A stretch of DNA of 64,000 nucleotides from Eutreptiella sp. 'Long Island Sound 2002'. Its lineage: Eukaryota; Euglenozoa; Euglenophyceae; Eutreptiales; Eutreptiaceae. A program made the position numbers and the translations under genes. The stretch spans positions 23,735,935 to 23,799,934 of the forward strand of contig OZ038378.1 of NCBI GenBank assembly GCA_964036045.1. The letters are read 5' to 3'. Numbering within the stretch: position 1 is the first letter of the stretch; the number at the start of each line of letters is the position of its first letter. The notes below the pieces were generated by a model. That model was not told where the DNA came from. It saw only the letters and a list, made by a program, of their open reading frames with translations, and searched no databases. Below are positions 21,107-34,200 of the stretch, piece after piece.

Positions 21107-23338
21107 CGCACCGCCAGAGGAAAAAAAGCGAAAAATCGTCTTTTCCGACCTCAGAAACCCCCCGAACAATTTTACGCCGCTGTTTGGCGAGGTCGCAAAA
21201 TTTAGGACACTCACCGAAAAGGACGAACAATAGAGTCGTGACGGCGAAGGAGCTGAGCGTTGCTTGCCCCAAACCACCTAGCAAAGTGCGTGCCCTAGGC
21301 GCTAGGGACTTGTGCGCGCCCCAAAAACAAACCACACATAGACAACAACAACGCCACCGGCCGCCGACAAGCAAGTATGTTATATGCCGCGCAACGCTAG
21401 AAACCAACGAAACAAGCACAACGCGGTAAGAGGTAGACAAGGGGAGAAGAAGTATGTAACGAACCGCACCACGCTGGAGATATACCACAAGTACACGACC
21501 AAGCAATGCAAGCCCGCTCACGTAGGGAATACGACGACGCCGTAACACGCGAAGGGGATCACAACAAAAGAAAAAAGAAGCCGCACAAGTACACAAGTAT
21601 GTTGCATGTCATGCATGAATAATACACACAAGCAACAACAACGCCACCGGCCGCCGAAAAGCAAGTATGTTATATGCCATATATTGTATGCATAACGCCG
21701 TAACAAACGCAATACAAGGAAGTTACGTGTCAAGCAACGCCAAAGTGCGCCGCCACGAAAAGCGCAACGAAAACCGCACCTGCAAGGAAAACCAACAAGA
21801 GGTGGCACCGAATGAAAGCCTATGCTCACCCCCGCTCACATAGGGAAAGAAGGGTATGCCCGTACGTGCGCGCCCGGAACGCCGCAAGGTCATCACCGCC
21901 ACGGACGAGCAAAATGGTATGAAGGGACAAACAAGGGGGAACAAAAAACCGACAAAGGAGAGAAGAACGCGCGAAGGAGGCCACGCGCCACCGAGGTGAA
22001 GCACAACACAAAAAAAAAACACAAACACAAACTAAACATACGCACGTGGCTAGTCGGGTCCAAGTATGTTGCATGCCACGCTACGCTACGCAACAAACAC
22101 GAGACGAGAACGGCAACCACGCCAACAAAAGTAAAAGGTGACCACGAGGCGTAACCGAGATGTGCCCACCGCCCACCCGCGCGCCCGCTTATGTAGGAGG
22201 CGAAAGGGAGCGAAAGGGGACAAAAGGTATGCCGCCGCATGCAAACAAATAGTAGGCAAGCCACACACCGCCACCAAGAACGCAAGTATGTTACCATGTC
22301 GTGCCACGTCGCCAACCGCCCGGCCCGCGCCACCAACCGAGACGGGGAAAAAAGAAATGGCCTTCGGCCAGGGAGTGGTTGTCACGGGGGGCTAACGGTC
22401 CTGCCCTGCGGTGCAATGCGGGGCAACCGTGACAACTGCTCTTACAGCACAACCACCCTTTTTGTAGCGCTGACTAGAACACACAAATGGCCAGGGAGGG
22501 AGACACGGGGAGCATACACACAAATAGCATAGCGCCGTCGTGTGCCGGGTCCCGACAAACACACGTGCATGCACCCACGTTCTCTTCCCCTCACAGGTCC
22601 CAAGGAGAAGCGTATGCTCGTGTTTGCGTCGTCCGGGCGTTAAAGTAGGGTTGTCTTAGACGCTTAGGCAAGTATTGCGTCGTGCCGTCGTCTCACATTA
22701 GCGAACGCCTGGCAAGGCGGGAGGACTAGGACACGTTAAGGTAGTGGGGAAAGAAACAGGTATGTTGCATGTCACGCCGCGCGCGCGGAACGGGCAACGA
22801 GCAAAGGTAGCGGCCAAAGGGGTGTGGAGTCAAGACGGGAGCAAGTGGGACAATAAACCTACGCACACGCCGGTCGCACACGCATGTCGCATGACGTACC
22901 AGCCAGCTCGAGGTGCCGTGTCGCGACAAAACCGCCGCCGCCGCACGCCCGTTTACGCCCTCTCCTCTCTCTACGCAGGTTCAAAGGAGAAAGCCCGGGC
23001 CGACAAGGAAAAAGACAGAGACACACAACAAAGCGGAGGCAGGGAAAAAGTGCATGTCAGGGAGAAGGGTAGAGGAAAGGGTAAAGAGCAACGCAGCCGC
23101 GAAAGGAACAAGGGGTAGCCAGCGGACGAGCAAGGGGCGCGCACAGGGGAGGGGACACGGCGGGCACACGGCGAGCACAACACCGCACCGAGACACCGGA
23201 GAGGGGAGCACCGGAGGACCAAGGGAAGAGCGGCACCACGCACCACGACACGCACGGCACAGACACCACACACACCGCACACACCCAACGAACCCCGGCA
23301 ACCCGCCCAGCAGTGGGCGGGCAGTCGGGAAAGGGACA
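20991..23338. other. No gene supported; dispersed 20-bp motif
   Basis: This 2.3-kb stretch has only compositional ORFs (Lys/Arg/Thr-rich). A motif close to CAAGTATGTTGCATGCCACG recurs at about 21373, 21596, 21661, 22061, 22283 and 22758. Two of these sit in a longer about 50-bp repeat (about 21333-21388 and 21627-21681, CAACAACAACGCCACCGGCC...). An A-rich tract is at 22008-22020. It could be an unrecognised element or the 5' flank of the monomer array. Confidence 0.5.
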
Positions 23339-26300
23339 GCGCCTGACCCCAGGCGCCCCTCACAATGGTGGAAGGCACCCCCCCCGGGGACGCCCTTCCG
23401 CCACCCCCACAGCGAGCAACGCCGGCCCGGAAGGGGGAACGCTGTGGGGCCGGTGCTGGGTCCCCACGCCCGCACCGACCGCGCCCGGGACACGCGGGTC
23501 GCGGAACCCTGGCTGCCCGCTCCAGAGGACGGGCGGCCGGGGGAGGGACAGCGCCTGACACCAGGCGCCCCTCACAACGGTGGAAGGCACCCCCCCCGAG
23601 GACGCCCTTCCGCCACCCCCACAGCGAGCAACGCCGGCCCGCAAGGGCGCACGCTGTGGGGCCGGTGCTGGGTCCACATGCCCGCATCGACCGCACCCGG
23701 GACACACGGGTCGCGGAACCCTGGCTGCCCGCTCCAGAGGACGGGCGGCTGGGGGAGGGACAGCGCCTGACACCAGGCGCCCCTCACAACGGTGGAAGGC
23801 ACCCCCCCCGGGGACGCCCTTCCGCCACCCCCAAGGAGCAACGCCGGCCCGCAAGGGCGCACGCTGTGGGGCCGGTGCTGGGTCCACACGTCCGCATCGA
23901 CCGCACCCAGGACACACGGGTCGCGGAACCCTGGCTGCCCGCTCCAGAGGACAGGCGGCCGGGGGACAGACGGCGCCTGACACCAGGCGCCCCTCACAAC
24001 GGTGGAAGGCACCCCCCCAGGGGACGCCCTTCCGCCACCCCCACAGCGAGCAACGCAGGCCCGCAAGGGCGCACGCTGTGGGGCCGGTGCTGGGTCCACA
24101 CGCCCGCATCGACCGCACCCGGGACACACGGGTCGCGGAACCCTGGCTGCCCGCTCCAGAGGACGGGCGGCCGGGGGAGGGACGGCGCCTGACACCAGGC
24201 GCCCCTCACAACGGTGGAAGGCACCCCCCCAGTGGACGCCCTTCCGCCACCCCCACAGCGAGCAACGCCGGCCCGCAAGGGCGCACGCTGGGGGGCCGGT
24301 GCTAGGTTCACACGCCCGCATCGACCGCACCCAGGACACACGGGTCGCGGAACCCTTGCTGCCTGCTCCAGAGGACGGGCGGCCGGGGGAGGGACAGCGC
24401 CTGACACCAGGCGCCCCTCACAACGGTGGAAGGCACCCCACCCGGGGACGCCCTTCCGCCACCCCCACAGCGAGCAACGCCGGCCCGCAAGGGCGCACGC
24501 TGTGGGGCCGGTGCTGGGTCCACACGCCCGCATTGACCGCACCCGGGACACACGGGTCGCGGAACCCTCGCTGCCCGCTCCAGAGGACGGGCGGCCCGGG
24601 GGAGGGACAGCGCCTGACACCAGGCGCCCCTCACAACGGTGGAAGGCACCCCCCCCGGGGACGCCCTTCCACCACCCCCACAGCGAGCAACGCCGGCCCG
24701 CAAGGGCGCACACTGTGGGGCCGGTGCTGGGTCCACACGCCTGCATCGACCGCACCCGGGACACACGGGTCGCGGAACCCTTGCTGCCCGCTCCAGAGGA
24801 CGGGCGGTCGGGGGAGGGACAGCGCCTGACACCAGGCGCCCCTCACAACGGTGGAAGGCACCCCCCCCGGGGACGCCCTTCCGCCACCCCCACAGCGAGC
24901 AACGCCGGCCCGCAAGGGCGCACGCTGTGGGGCCGGTGCTGGGTCCACACGCCCGCATCGACCGCGCCCGGGACACACGGGTCGCGGAACCCTGGCTTCC
25001 CGCTCCAGAGGACGGGCGGCCGGGGGAGGGACAGCGCCTGACACCAGGCGCCCCTCACAACGGTGGAAGGCACCCCCCCCAGGGAAACCCTCTCCGCCAC
25101 ACCCACAGCGAGCAACGCCGGCCCGCAAGGGCGCACCCTGTGGGGCCGGTGCTGAGTCCCCACGCCCGCACGGACCGCACCCGGGACACGCGGGACGCGG
25201 AACCCTGGCTGCCCGCTCCAGAGGACGGGCGGCCAGGGGAGGGACAGCGCCTGACACCATGCGCTACTCACAACGGTGGAAAGCAACCCCCCCCCGGGGA
25301 CGCCCATCCGCCACCCCTGCAGCGAGCAACGCCGGCCCGCAAGGGCGCACGTTGTGGGGCCGGTGCTGGGTCCCCACGCCCGCACCTACCGCACCCGGGA
25401 CACACGGGACGCGGAACCCTGGCTGCCCGCTCCAGAGGACGGGCGGCCAGGGGAGGGACAGCGCCTGACACCGGGCGCCCCTCACAACGGTGGAAAGCAC
25501 CCACCCCGGGGACGCCCTTCCGCCACCCCCACGGCGAGCAACGCCAGCCCGCAAGGGCGCACGCGCTGTGGGACCGGTGCTGGGTCCCCACGCCCGCACC
25601 GACCGCACCCGGGACACCCGGGACGCGGAACCCTGGCTGCCCGCTCCAGAGGACGGATGGCCGGGGGAGGGACAGCGCCTGACACCAGGCGCCCCTGACA
25701 ATGGTGGAAGGCGACTCCCCCGGGGACGTTCTTCCGCCACCCCCACAGCGGGCAACGCCGGCCCGCAAGGGCGCACGCTGTGGGGCCGGTGCCGAGTCCC
25801 CACGCCCGCACCGACCGCACCGGGGACACACGGGACGCGGAACCCTGGCTGCCCGCTCCAGAGGACGGGCGGCCAGGGGAGGGACAGCGCCTGACACCGG
25901 GCGCCCCTCACAACGGTGGAAAGCACCCCCCCCGGGGACGCCCTTCTGCCACTCCCACAGCGAGCAACGCCGGCCCGCAAGGGCGCACGCTGTGAGACCG
26001 GTGCTCGGTCCCCACGCCTGCACCGACCGCACCCGGGACACACGGGACGCGGAACCCTGGCTGCCCGCTCGAGAGGACGGGCGGCCAGGGGAGGGACAGC
26101 GCCTGACACCGGGCGCCCCTCACAACGGTGGAAAGCACCCCCCCCGGGGATGCCCATCCGCCACCCCCACAGCAAGCAACGCCGGCCCGCAAGGGCGCAC
26201 GCTGTGGGACCGGTGCTGGGTCCCCACGCCCGCACCGACCGCACCCAGGACACACGGGACGCGGAACCCTGGCTGCCCACTCGAGAGGATGGATGGCCGG

Positions 26301-27452
26301 GGGAGGGACAGCGCCTGACACCAGGCGCCCCTCACAATGGTGGAAGGCGACCCACCCGGGGACGTTCTTCCGCCACCCCCACAGCGGGCAAGGCCGGCCC
26401 GCAAGGGCGCACGCTGTGGGGCCGGTGCTGGGTCCCCACGCACGCATCGACCGCACCCGGGACACACGGGTCGCAGAACCCTGGCCGCCCGCTCCAGAGG
26501 ACGGGCGGCCGGGGGAGGGACAGCGCCTGACACCAGGCGCCCCTCACAACGGTGGAAGGCACCCCCCGGGGACGCCCTTCCGCCACCCCCACGGCGAGCG
26601 ACGCCAGCCCGCAAGGGCGCACGCCGTGGGGCCGGTGCTGGGTCCCCACGCCCGCACCGACCGCACCCAGGACACACGGGACGCGGAACCCTGGCTGCCC
26701 GCTCCAGAGGACGGGCGGCTGGGGGAGGGACAGCGCCTGACACCAGGCGCCCCTCACAATGATGGAAGGCACCCCCCCCGGGGACGCTCTTCCGCCACCC
26801 CCAAGGAGAGCAACGCCGGCCCGCAAGGGCGCGCGCTGCGGGGCCAGTGCTGGGTCCCCACGCCCGCACCGACCGCACCCGGGACACACGGGACGCGGAA
26901 CCCTGACTGCCCGCTCCAGAGGACGGACGGCCGGGGGAGGGACAGCGCCTGACGCCGGGCGCCCCTCACAACGGTGGAAGACACCCCCCCCGGGGACGCC
27001 CTTCCGCCACCCCCACAGCGAGCAACGCCGGCCCGCAAGGGCGCACGCTGTGGGGCCGGTGCTGGGTCCACACGCCCGCATCGACCGCACCCGGGACACA
27101 CAGGTCGCGGAACCCTGGCTGCCCGCTGCAGAGGACGGGCGACCGGGGGAGGGACAGCGCCTGACACCAGACGCCCCTCACAACGGTGGAAGGCAGCCCC
27201 CCCGGGGACGCCCTTCCGCCACCCCCACAGCGAGCAACGCCGGCCCGCAAGGGCGCACGCTGTGGGGCCGGTGCTGGGCCCACACGCCCGCATCTACCGC
27301 ACCCGGGACACACGGGTCGCGGAACCCTGGCTGCCCGCTCCGGAGGACGGGCGACCAGGAGAGGGACAGCGCCTAACACCAGACGCCCCTCGCAACGCTG
27401 GAAAGCGCCCCCCCGGGGATGCCCATCCACCACCCCCACACCGAGCAACGCA
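23339..27452 (+). repeat. Tandem array of about twenty 212-bp monomers upstream of ORF1
   Basis: The landmark GCGCCTGAC (last unit GCGCCTAAC) starts at 23339, 23551, 23763, 23973, 24185, 24397, 24610, 24822, 25034 and 25247. It continues at 25461, 25675, 25887, 26099, 26311, 26523, 26733, 26945, 27157 and 27369. That gives twenty units at 210-214 bp spacing. Each holds a hairpin, GCGCCTG-ACAC-CAGGCGC. The last unit runs into the ORF1 leader at about 27450. All frames are nearly stop-free, so long ORFs across the array are artefacts. A role as 5' UTR promoter monomers, as in mouse L1, is inferred from position. Confidence 0.9.
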
Positions 27453-27523
27453 CCAGCGCACCAACGCACCAGCCACGGGACATCCGCACCCCACCCCCTG
27501 CTCTTAGACACAGCGACACAGCA

Positions 27524-30500
27524 ATGGCGGAACCCGCGGCACTACGCAAGACACGCCCCCGATTTCCGACGCTGGACGAAGCACACGAGGTCATCAGGGC
27601 ACTGGGACTCAGAGACGGCGAAGGAGACCCCCCACAAGGGGACGCGGGCGCGGACTCCGACCTGGAGGCATTGCCGGAGCCCCCCACGGGAGGCGCGCCC
27701 GCGGAACCTGCGCCGCCGGCGGGCAGCGTACCCGCGATCTGCCCCGCGTGCAAACGGGGCCACTGCACCGGCGAAGGCTGGTGCCCCAAACAGCACCCCC
27801 AGCCCGGCCCCGATGACGGAGCGTTGCCCGAGGTGAAACCTGCGGCCGCACGCGCCGCCCTACGCTACGGGGTGGCGCAGGGCTGGATCCTGGATGAGAC
27901 CGCGCGCGGCAGCGTGAACATCCAGGAGGCCGTCGACCGAGTCACCCACGCGGGACAGGCGGCAGTGGCCTTGCACACCCGGGGCCGCCACGGCGGACCC
28001 GCAGAGGGGATCATTGTGGATCCCTCGGGAATGGTGCTGGTCCTGGCGGCGGACATGGTCCGAGGGGTGCTCCACGCGTCCCGCGTGCGGCGGGCGTGCC
28101 CACAGTGGACCATCCAGGTGTACAGCCCCCCGCGGGCGTGGCCCTTTTCCACGTGGGAGGTGCTCGCCGTCATGTGGCACCTGGCACCAGAGGACGCCCC
28201 CACAGGGACCGCGGAGGACATCGCCCGGGACCTCCACACCTGGCCGGCCGACCAGGATTACCCTTGGCGCAGGCCCCGGGGCGGCCTCCCGGTGGCACCA
28301 GCGGCAGAGGGGCTCAGCCTCGCGGCAACCCTCCAACGGCACCCCGACAAGCAGGCACGCCACTTCCTGCAGACGGGCACGGTCCCGGCCACCCCGCCAG
28401 ACTCCGAGTGGCGATGGGACGCAGGGGTGGCGCAACCGCTGCGAGGCCCCTGGACCCTCCCGTTGTGGTACTTGCCCATGGGCACCTTGGGCCACGCCAC
28501 CCAGGCTGTCAAGGGGGCTTTCCCGCAGCCGCTCCTCCCCGGCGTGGCCCTGCTCCGCAGCCTGCAGGCGGGGGCCGCCTGGGTACGGTGGAAGGAAGGA
28601 AAGGGGCGCTCGAGCCCCTACTTCCCCATGGTCCAGGGCCAGGCGCTGATCCACGCCGAGGGCATGGGGACCGTGGAATGGGGGGCGATCGTGCCCGGCA
28701 CGGCGTGCAGGTGGATCACGGCGGCCGCCCCACAGCCCATGCGATCGCCGCCGGCGTGCCACCGCCTCCTACGGATGGTCCCCTCTTTGGCCCCCCAGCA
28801 CGCCTTTACAAGGGACGTGTGGAAGGCCGTACTGAGCCACACCAGGGAGTGGCTAACGAACCCGGGTGCGCGGTGCCCGCCGGGACCGGTGCTGGAACAG
28901 CTCACGGCCCCCACACCCGGGGTCCTCCACGCCCTGCACAGGGCGTCGGCCCTCACGAAGCAGCTCAACGACGAAGTGCTGGACCTGGCGCTGGAGCCGC
29001 TGCGGGTGCTCTACCCGCAAGCCCACATCCCACCCGCGGGCACGTCCAACCGCCTAGGCCGACTGGGGTTGCAGCGCCGCGTCGAGGCCGCGCATCCGGG
29101 AGGCGTGGTGGAACAGTGGCTAACGCTCCGCAACCCGTCCACCGCGGAGGGCCACTGGTACCTGCACCAACTCCTCTTCCAACCACGGGCAGCCCCGGAA
29201 CACCGCCGGCAAAACCCGTACCACACGCACCCGGAGCGCCGAGGCGCGCAAAACTACCCGCAGCCAGTCCCGCCCGCCCTCCCGCCGGGGCAGGACCCGG
29301 AGGCGCTACAGCGGGGCCCCCCGCTCGACACCGCCACCACGGTACAGCAAAGGGGAAGCGACGGCGCGGGTGGTGCCGAACCGGACTGCACGAACTGCGG
29401 AGCTGTGGCCTGGATGGCAGTCTGCAGGCACCTCGCCCGAGATACCACGGGGCTCCGGCAGTACAGACCCACGGACCGCACGGCTCTGGCGTCCGCGGTC
29501 GCGGCCGTCACCATGGGTCCCGTGCCGGCGTGGCCGGCGCAACTGCTGCCCCACATCCCCTGCCGCGACACGCGGCCCCGTGGGCCGGCCGCGACGCACG
29601 CGTCGACGGCACCCCTCACGGCGGAGCAACTATACGTCGTCGCGGCGGCGTTGCTAGCAGACGGCGGGGAGAGCTTCGTCCACCACCACGGCCCGGCGCA
29701 GATTGCGGGATGCATACAAGGGCCTCAGCGCGATGCACCAGACCCGTGGCATGCCACACTCCGCGGGCGCACCCGCGTCTGGGGTGCGGGCGATGGCACA
29801 CCCCCGCCCGGGCCTAAGCAGGGGGAGGCACTGGTACTGCAGACGGCAGGCTACCAGGCCATCATACACGGCCACGCCGGAGGGTACCGGTCGCACGTCC
29901 TGGCCGGAGGCCGATGGACGGTCTGGCACAGCACCGCCAGGCAAGGGGCTTTCCCGCCCCTGCCCCACATCGACTGGCGACAGGGATCCACCCAGGCCTA
30001 CTATATGTCGGCAGACCCCTGGCCGCTGGCGGTCCTGCTACACACTGTCAGCGCCCCCAACAAGAGGCAGGAACCGGGGTGGGTCAACCCCCCCACACTG
30101 GTGTGGAGCCCCGACCAAGAGGAGCATCTACGGGCCGCGTGGCAGGGAGACGCCATCAGGGCCACGGACGTCCCGGACCTCCACGCGTGGCCAATCACGC
30201 ACGCCCGCCCAGCGGCTACCCTGGCGGTGGACCAACGGGGACAGCAGAACCCGCAGTGAATGGTCTGCATGTTCAGCCCGGCGGACGCGCACATCGTCAT
30301 CTGCGACCCCGAACGCCTGCCGGGGCCCGAAGCCGTGATCCGCGTGGCAGACTGCACCCGCATGATCATCAAGGCGCTGCGGGAGGGCTAACATCACGCC
30401 CTCCTGCTCCAGGTCAGGCTGAAGGACAACGCCCGGGCGGCGAGGCCGGGAGTGTGGCCGGCAGCGGCGCACCCCGCCGACCTGGAGCTCCAGCTGGCGG

Positions 30501-31219
30501 TCCCGACCGCGGTGTACCACTGGCTACAGGCCTTCCACGACCTGCGATGGAGGGGCAAGCCCGACCGCCAAATCGGCTCCACGCACTGGCAAACGTGGCT
30601 GCAAGCAGACGCGCAGCGCGATGCCATCCGAGGTCTCGGGCCCGCGCCCGCGACGCGAGCCCTCGATGCGGCGGCCCCGGGCCGCACACTGGCACCTCAG
30701 ACGGTGCCGCTGGCCAAACTGCCCTTCGAACCAGCGTCAGGGGGCGCCATTCGGAAGTCGGTGCCGCTCCCCCCGGCGCGAGGGGCCACGGGGCCGACGA
30801 AATGCCCCCTGTGTGCGGACAAGTACTACACCAGCGGGGCAATGCTGGAACACCTGGCGTGGCACGCGGTGCACGCTGCGGCCCCGGCGGACGACAAGGA
30901 GGCGGCCACCAACATCCTGCAGGGGAGAGCACGGAGGTCCCCATGGCACGCCCCGTACACCCGACGCCCCCCGCCCCAGGCAGCCGACCACGCAGATGGA
31001 GATGAGGAGGCACCCGGAGCGGCCCCGGGGGCCGGCGGTGCGGCCCCACCAGGGTCCATGTCCATCCCCGCGGGGCTAGCCCCCCTGGCCCCCCTGGCTC
31101 CCCCGGTCCCCCGGGCCCCCCTGTGGGCCCCGCTGGGAACGGGCTCAGCGGATGCGGCGCACCCAGATGACCTGGCTGCACCGGCGAACCCAGCGGCGAT
31201 GCCGATGCGGGATAGCTGA
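27524..31219 (+). pseudogene. Family B ORF1: CCCH finger, Ulp1-like protease motifs, C2H2 finger
   Basis: The frame spans 1231 codons, with two in-frame stops: TGA at 30257-30259 and TAA at 30389-30391 (GAA in the minus copy). ATG 27524 is chosen because the minus copy conserves MAEP there; the frame is open upstream into the last monomer. Domains: CCCH finger CPACKRGHCTGEGWCPKQH (about 27746-27802); LNDEVLDLALEPL (about 28965); EGHWYLHQLLF (about 29150); EPDCTNCGAVAWMAVCRHLA (about 29380-29440); C2H2 finger C-x2-C-x12-H-x3-H (about 30803-30870). The LND, HW and CG motifs are the landmarks of Ulp1 (C48) proteases. The catalytic Asp is not obvious, and Glu stands where Gln is usual. ORF2 follows 12 nt after the stop, in the same frame. 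Confidence 0.75.
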
Positions 31220-31231
31220 CTCCAGAAGGAC

Positions 31232-34200
31232 ATGACGGGCGACGCCCTGTGGCTCCTCTCGTGGAACCTGCGCAACGGCCTCGTGCCGCCAGACCGGTCC
31301 CTCCGGGACACACTCCGGCGGCACCGGGGGCCGGCGGCCTGCACCGACAAGGAGCACCTCATCACCGGCATGCTACCCCAGGAGGGGGGCTTTGCCATCA
31401 TGCTCCAGGAAACGGGGAGCGCCACCAGGGCGCAGGAGATGCACGTGGCCGCGGCGCTCCGGGACAAGGGGTACACCGCCTTCTTCAGCAGCCGGCTGGC
31501 GGAGACGGGAGCCACCTCCACCTCGAGAGGGGGGGGCCTCCTCACCGCGGTCAGCAGCAAGTACGTGGCGGAGCACGAGGTGCTCAGCTTCACGGAAATT
31601 GTCCCCGGGAAGGCCGCGGCCCTGGAGATCCGCACGGACGGGGGAGGCCTCACCCTCATCAACGTCCACCGGCCGCAAGCAGGCTGCTCCCCGTGGGCGG
31701 GACGGGCGGCGTTCTGGGCCGACATACAAATGTATGCCACGGCACGCAGCCTCGGCGGGAGGCACCCGGTGGTCATCGCCGGCAACACCAACATCTACAT
31801 GGATGTCCCCGCCAACCCGGCCACGGAGCATTTCCGAGCGGGCTGGGAGGCCTGCGGTTTCCGAAGGGCCGCGGCAGGCGGCGAGGAGGACATGACCCCC
31901 ACGCTCCACCCGTCCCGGCACAGGGTGGACACCTTCCTGGTCAACGAGCCCCTCCTGCCGTCGTCCCTGCGGGAAAGCGTCTGGGCTCGCGGCATGGCAC
32001 ACCCCCAGGTGGTCGGCTCGGACCACCTCCCGGTCCGCCTGGCCCTGCCGGGTCTCCTCAGCGCAGCGGGGCGCGCGGCGATGCCCAGCCCCTACAGCCA
32101 CACGGAGGGCCGCCTCCTCCCGTACGACGCCGAGGCCGCGCCCGTTCAACACTGCCTGTGGGCGGCGGTCACCGCCGCGCAGGATGAACCCTCCCTGGCG
32201 CCCTGGCTGGGTCCCGCAGAGCATCACGACTACGGGTCCATGCCCGCGGCCGCAGTGGACAAGGTGTTCGAACACCTCCACGCGACGCATGACGCCCTGG
32301 CGCGCGTGGTGGGACGCCGGCAGCCGTCTCCGGCGGGAACGGACCCGGCGGAGGGGGACCACCCTGAGAGCGGAAAGCAGCTCCAGGCAGCGGTCCTCCG
32401 CTATGACACCCTGGCAGCGCACGCGCCGGCAGCGTACCAGGCGGACGCGGCCAGGCATGGCATCTGGTCCGAGGCGGCGCTCCGGCTCACGGAGGAGCTG
32501 CAGGGTGTGTCGCCCGGGTTCCGCCCGACCACGCAGGGCCAGCTACAGGAGGAGCTGGAGAGGCAAGCAGCCGCCCTCGAGGAGGACATTCGCCAGCTCC
32601 GCGCCCTCCTGGCGGCAGACCGCAAGCGCGCCATCAAGGACTTCTGGCGCCGCCACGCCCCCGACATCGCCCAGCGATGGAAAGCCGTGCGGGGAGCCAT
32701 AGAGGTAGAGGCCCCAGGCCCGTCAGGCCTCTGGAACGTGCGGGTTCCCAACACCCAAACGCTCCTCACGGAGGCCCACGACGTGATGTTCGCAGTGCGC
32801 GCCTTCTGGCGAGAACTGTATGACAAACGCCCGGTGGACCTCCCGGGCTTCCAGGCAATCCTCGGCCGCCACGTCCCCCGGGTCCCTGAGGGGGCCTGGA
32901 CACAGGTCCAGCAGTACTCCATGCAGACCTGAAGTCCGCCCTGGACAAGGCCGATGGCAAGGCCCCAGGTCCTAACCACGTGGAGGCCCGTTTCATCAAG
33001 GCCCTCCCAGCACCCGTACAGTGGCTCCTGGTCCATTCCTACCGCGCCATCCTCCGCGGCGCCCCGCCGCCGATGCACTGGAGGGACGCGCACATCTGGC
33101 TCAGCCCCAAGGTACCGGGCTCTGCCAGACTGGACGACTACAGGCCCATAGCCCTGGGCCAGCTGGACATGAAGCTGCTCACGGGCCCCCTCACCCAGCG
33201 CATCACGGAAGTGCTCACACGGCACGGAGTGGTCAGCGACTGGCAGCAGGGGGCCCTCCCTGGCTCCAACACAGGCCCCCCGCTGTTCATGGCGCAGCGG
33301 CAGCTCCAGCGGGGAAGGCCCAACTACGTCTTCTCCTTTGACGCCCGCAAGGCCTTCGACACCGCCCCACACGGCGCCCTCCACCTCATCCTGCGCCATC
33401 TCTCCGTGCCGCCGGACGTCATCGACCTCCTGCTCTTCCTCCACACGTGCGCCAGGCTGCGCATCATCACAGCACAGGGCTGACGCAGCCCGTCTACATG
33501 CTACGCGGCGTCCGGCAGGGCAACCCCGAGAGCCCCCTGCTGTACGCGCTCCTCCTGGAGCCCCTGCTCAGGGCACAGGGGCACCGCCTGCGCCCGCCGG
33601 GAGGGGCCGAGCACGGCCTCATCCAGGCCTATATCGACGACCTGCTGGTGGTGGCCCACACGCTGCAGCACTTCGTCGAGGGCGTGAAGGCGGTGGCCGC
33701 GTACCTGGGGATGATGGGCATGGAGCTCAACCCCCGCAAGTGGGCCATGGCCACCACGGAGGGGGTCCCGGGCCTGCAGCTGCGCCTCTGCCCCCACCTG
33801 GAAAACCCGTGGCACTGGGTACCAGCGGCGGACTCCGTCCCCTACCTGGGACTCCAGCTGCAGCCGGACGGGGAGTTCTCCCTGCAGCGCAAGCACCGGC
33901 TACGCCTGGCGGCGGTGCACCACTGGTGCCTTAACACCCTCGCGCCACGGAAAGTGGTGCAGGACGTCATCCTGGCGATCCTAGGGGGGGTGACGCAGTA
34001 CGTCGCCCCTTTCATCGCTGACGATTCCGACACTGCACGCCACCTGGAACACATCACGGTCCAGGTCGCGAAGGACAGGGCGCGGTACGCCTTCGACGCC
34101 TCGCGGGACAGCCTGCAGGATGACCGGACCCTGGAGCTCACACGGGTGCCCACGCGGTGCCAGCAGGCAGCGTTGGCCCTCGTGGGTACACTCGTCCACC

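Noticed and set aside
21103-23118. Host gene with introns marked by repeated AAG|GTATGT
   Set aside because: The repeated GTATGT cores sit in a larger repeated motif, and no coding exons or branch/acceptor pattern connect them.
23365-27376. Many ORFs of 200-350 codons on both strands across the monomer array
   Set aside because: The 212-bp period is not a multiple of three and nearly all frames are stop-free, so the ORFs follow from repetition and GC content. The translations are just the same unit read in rotating frames.
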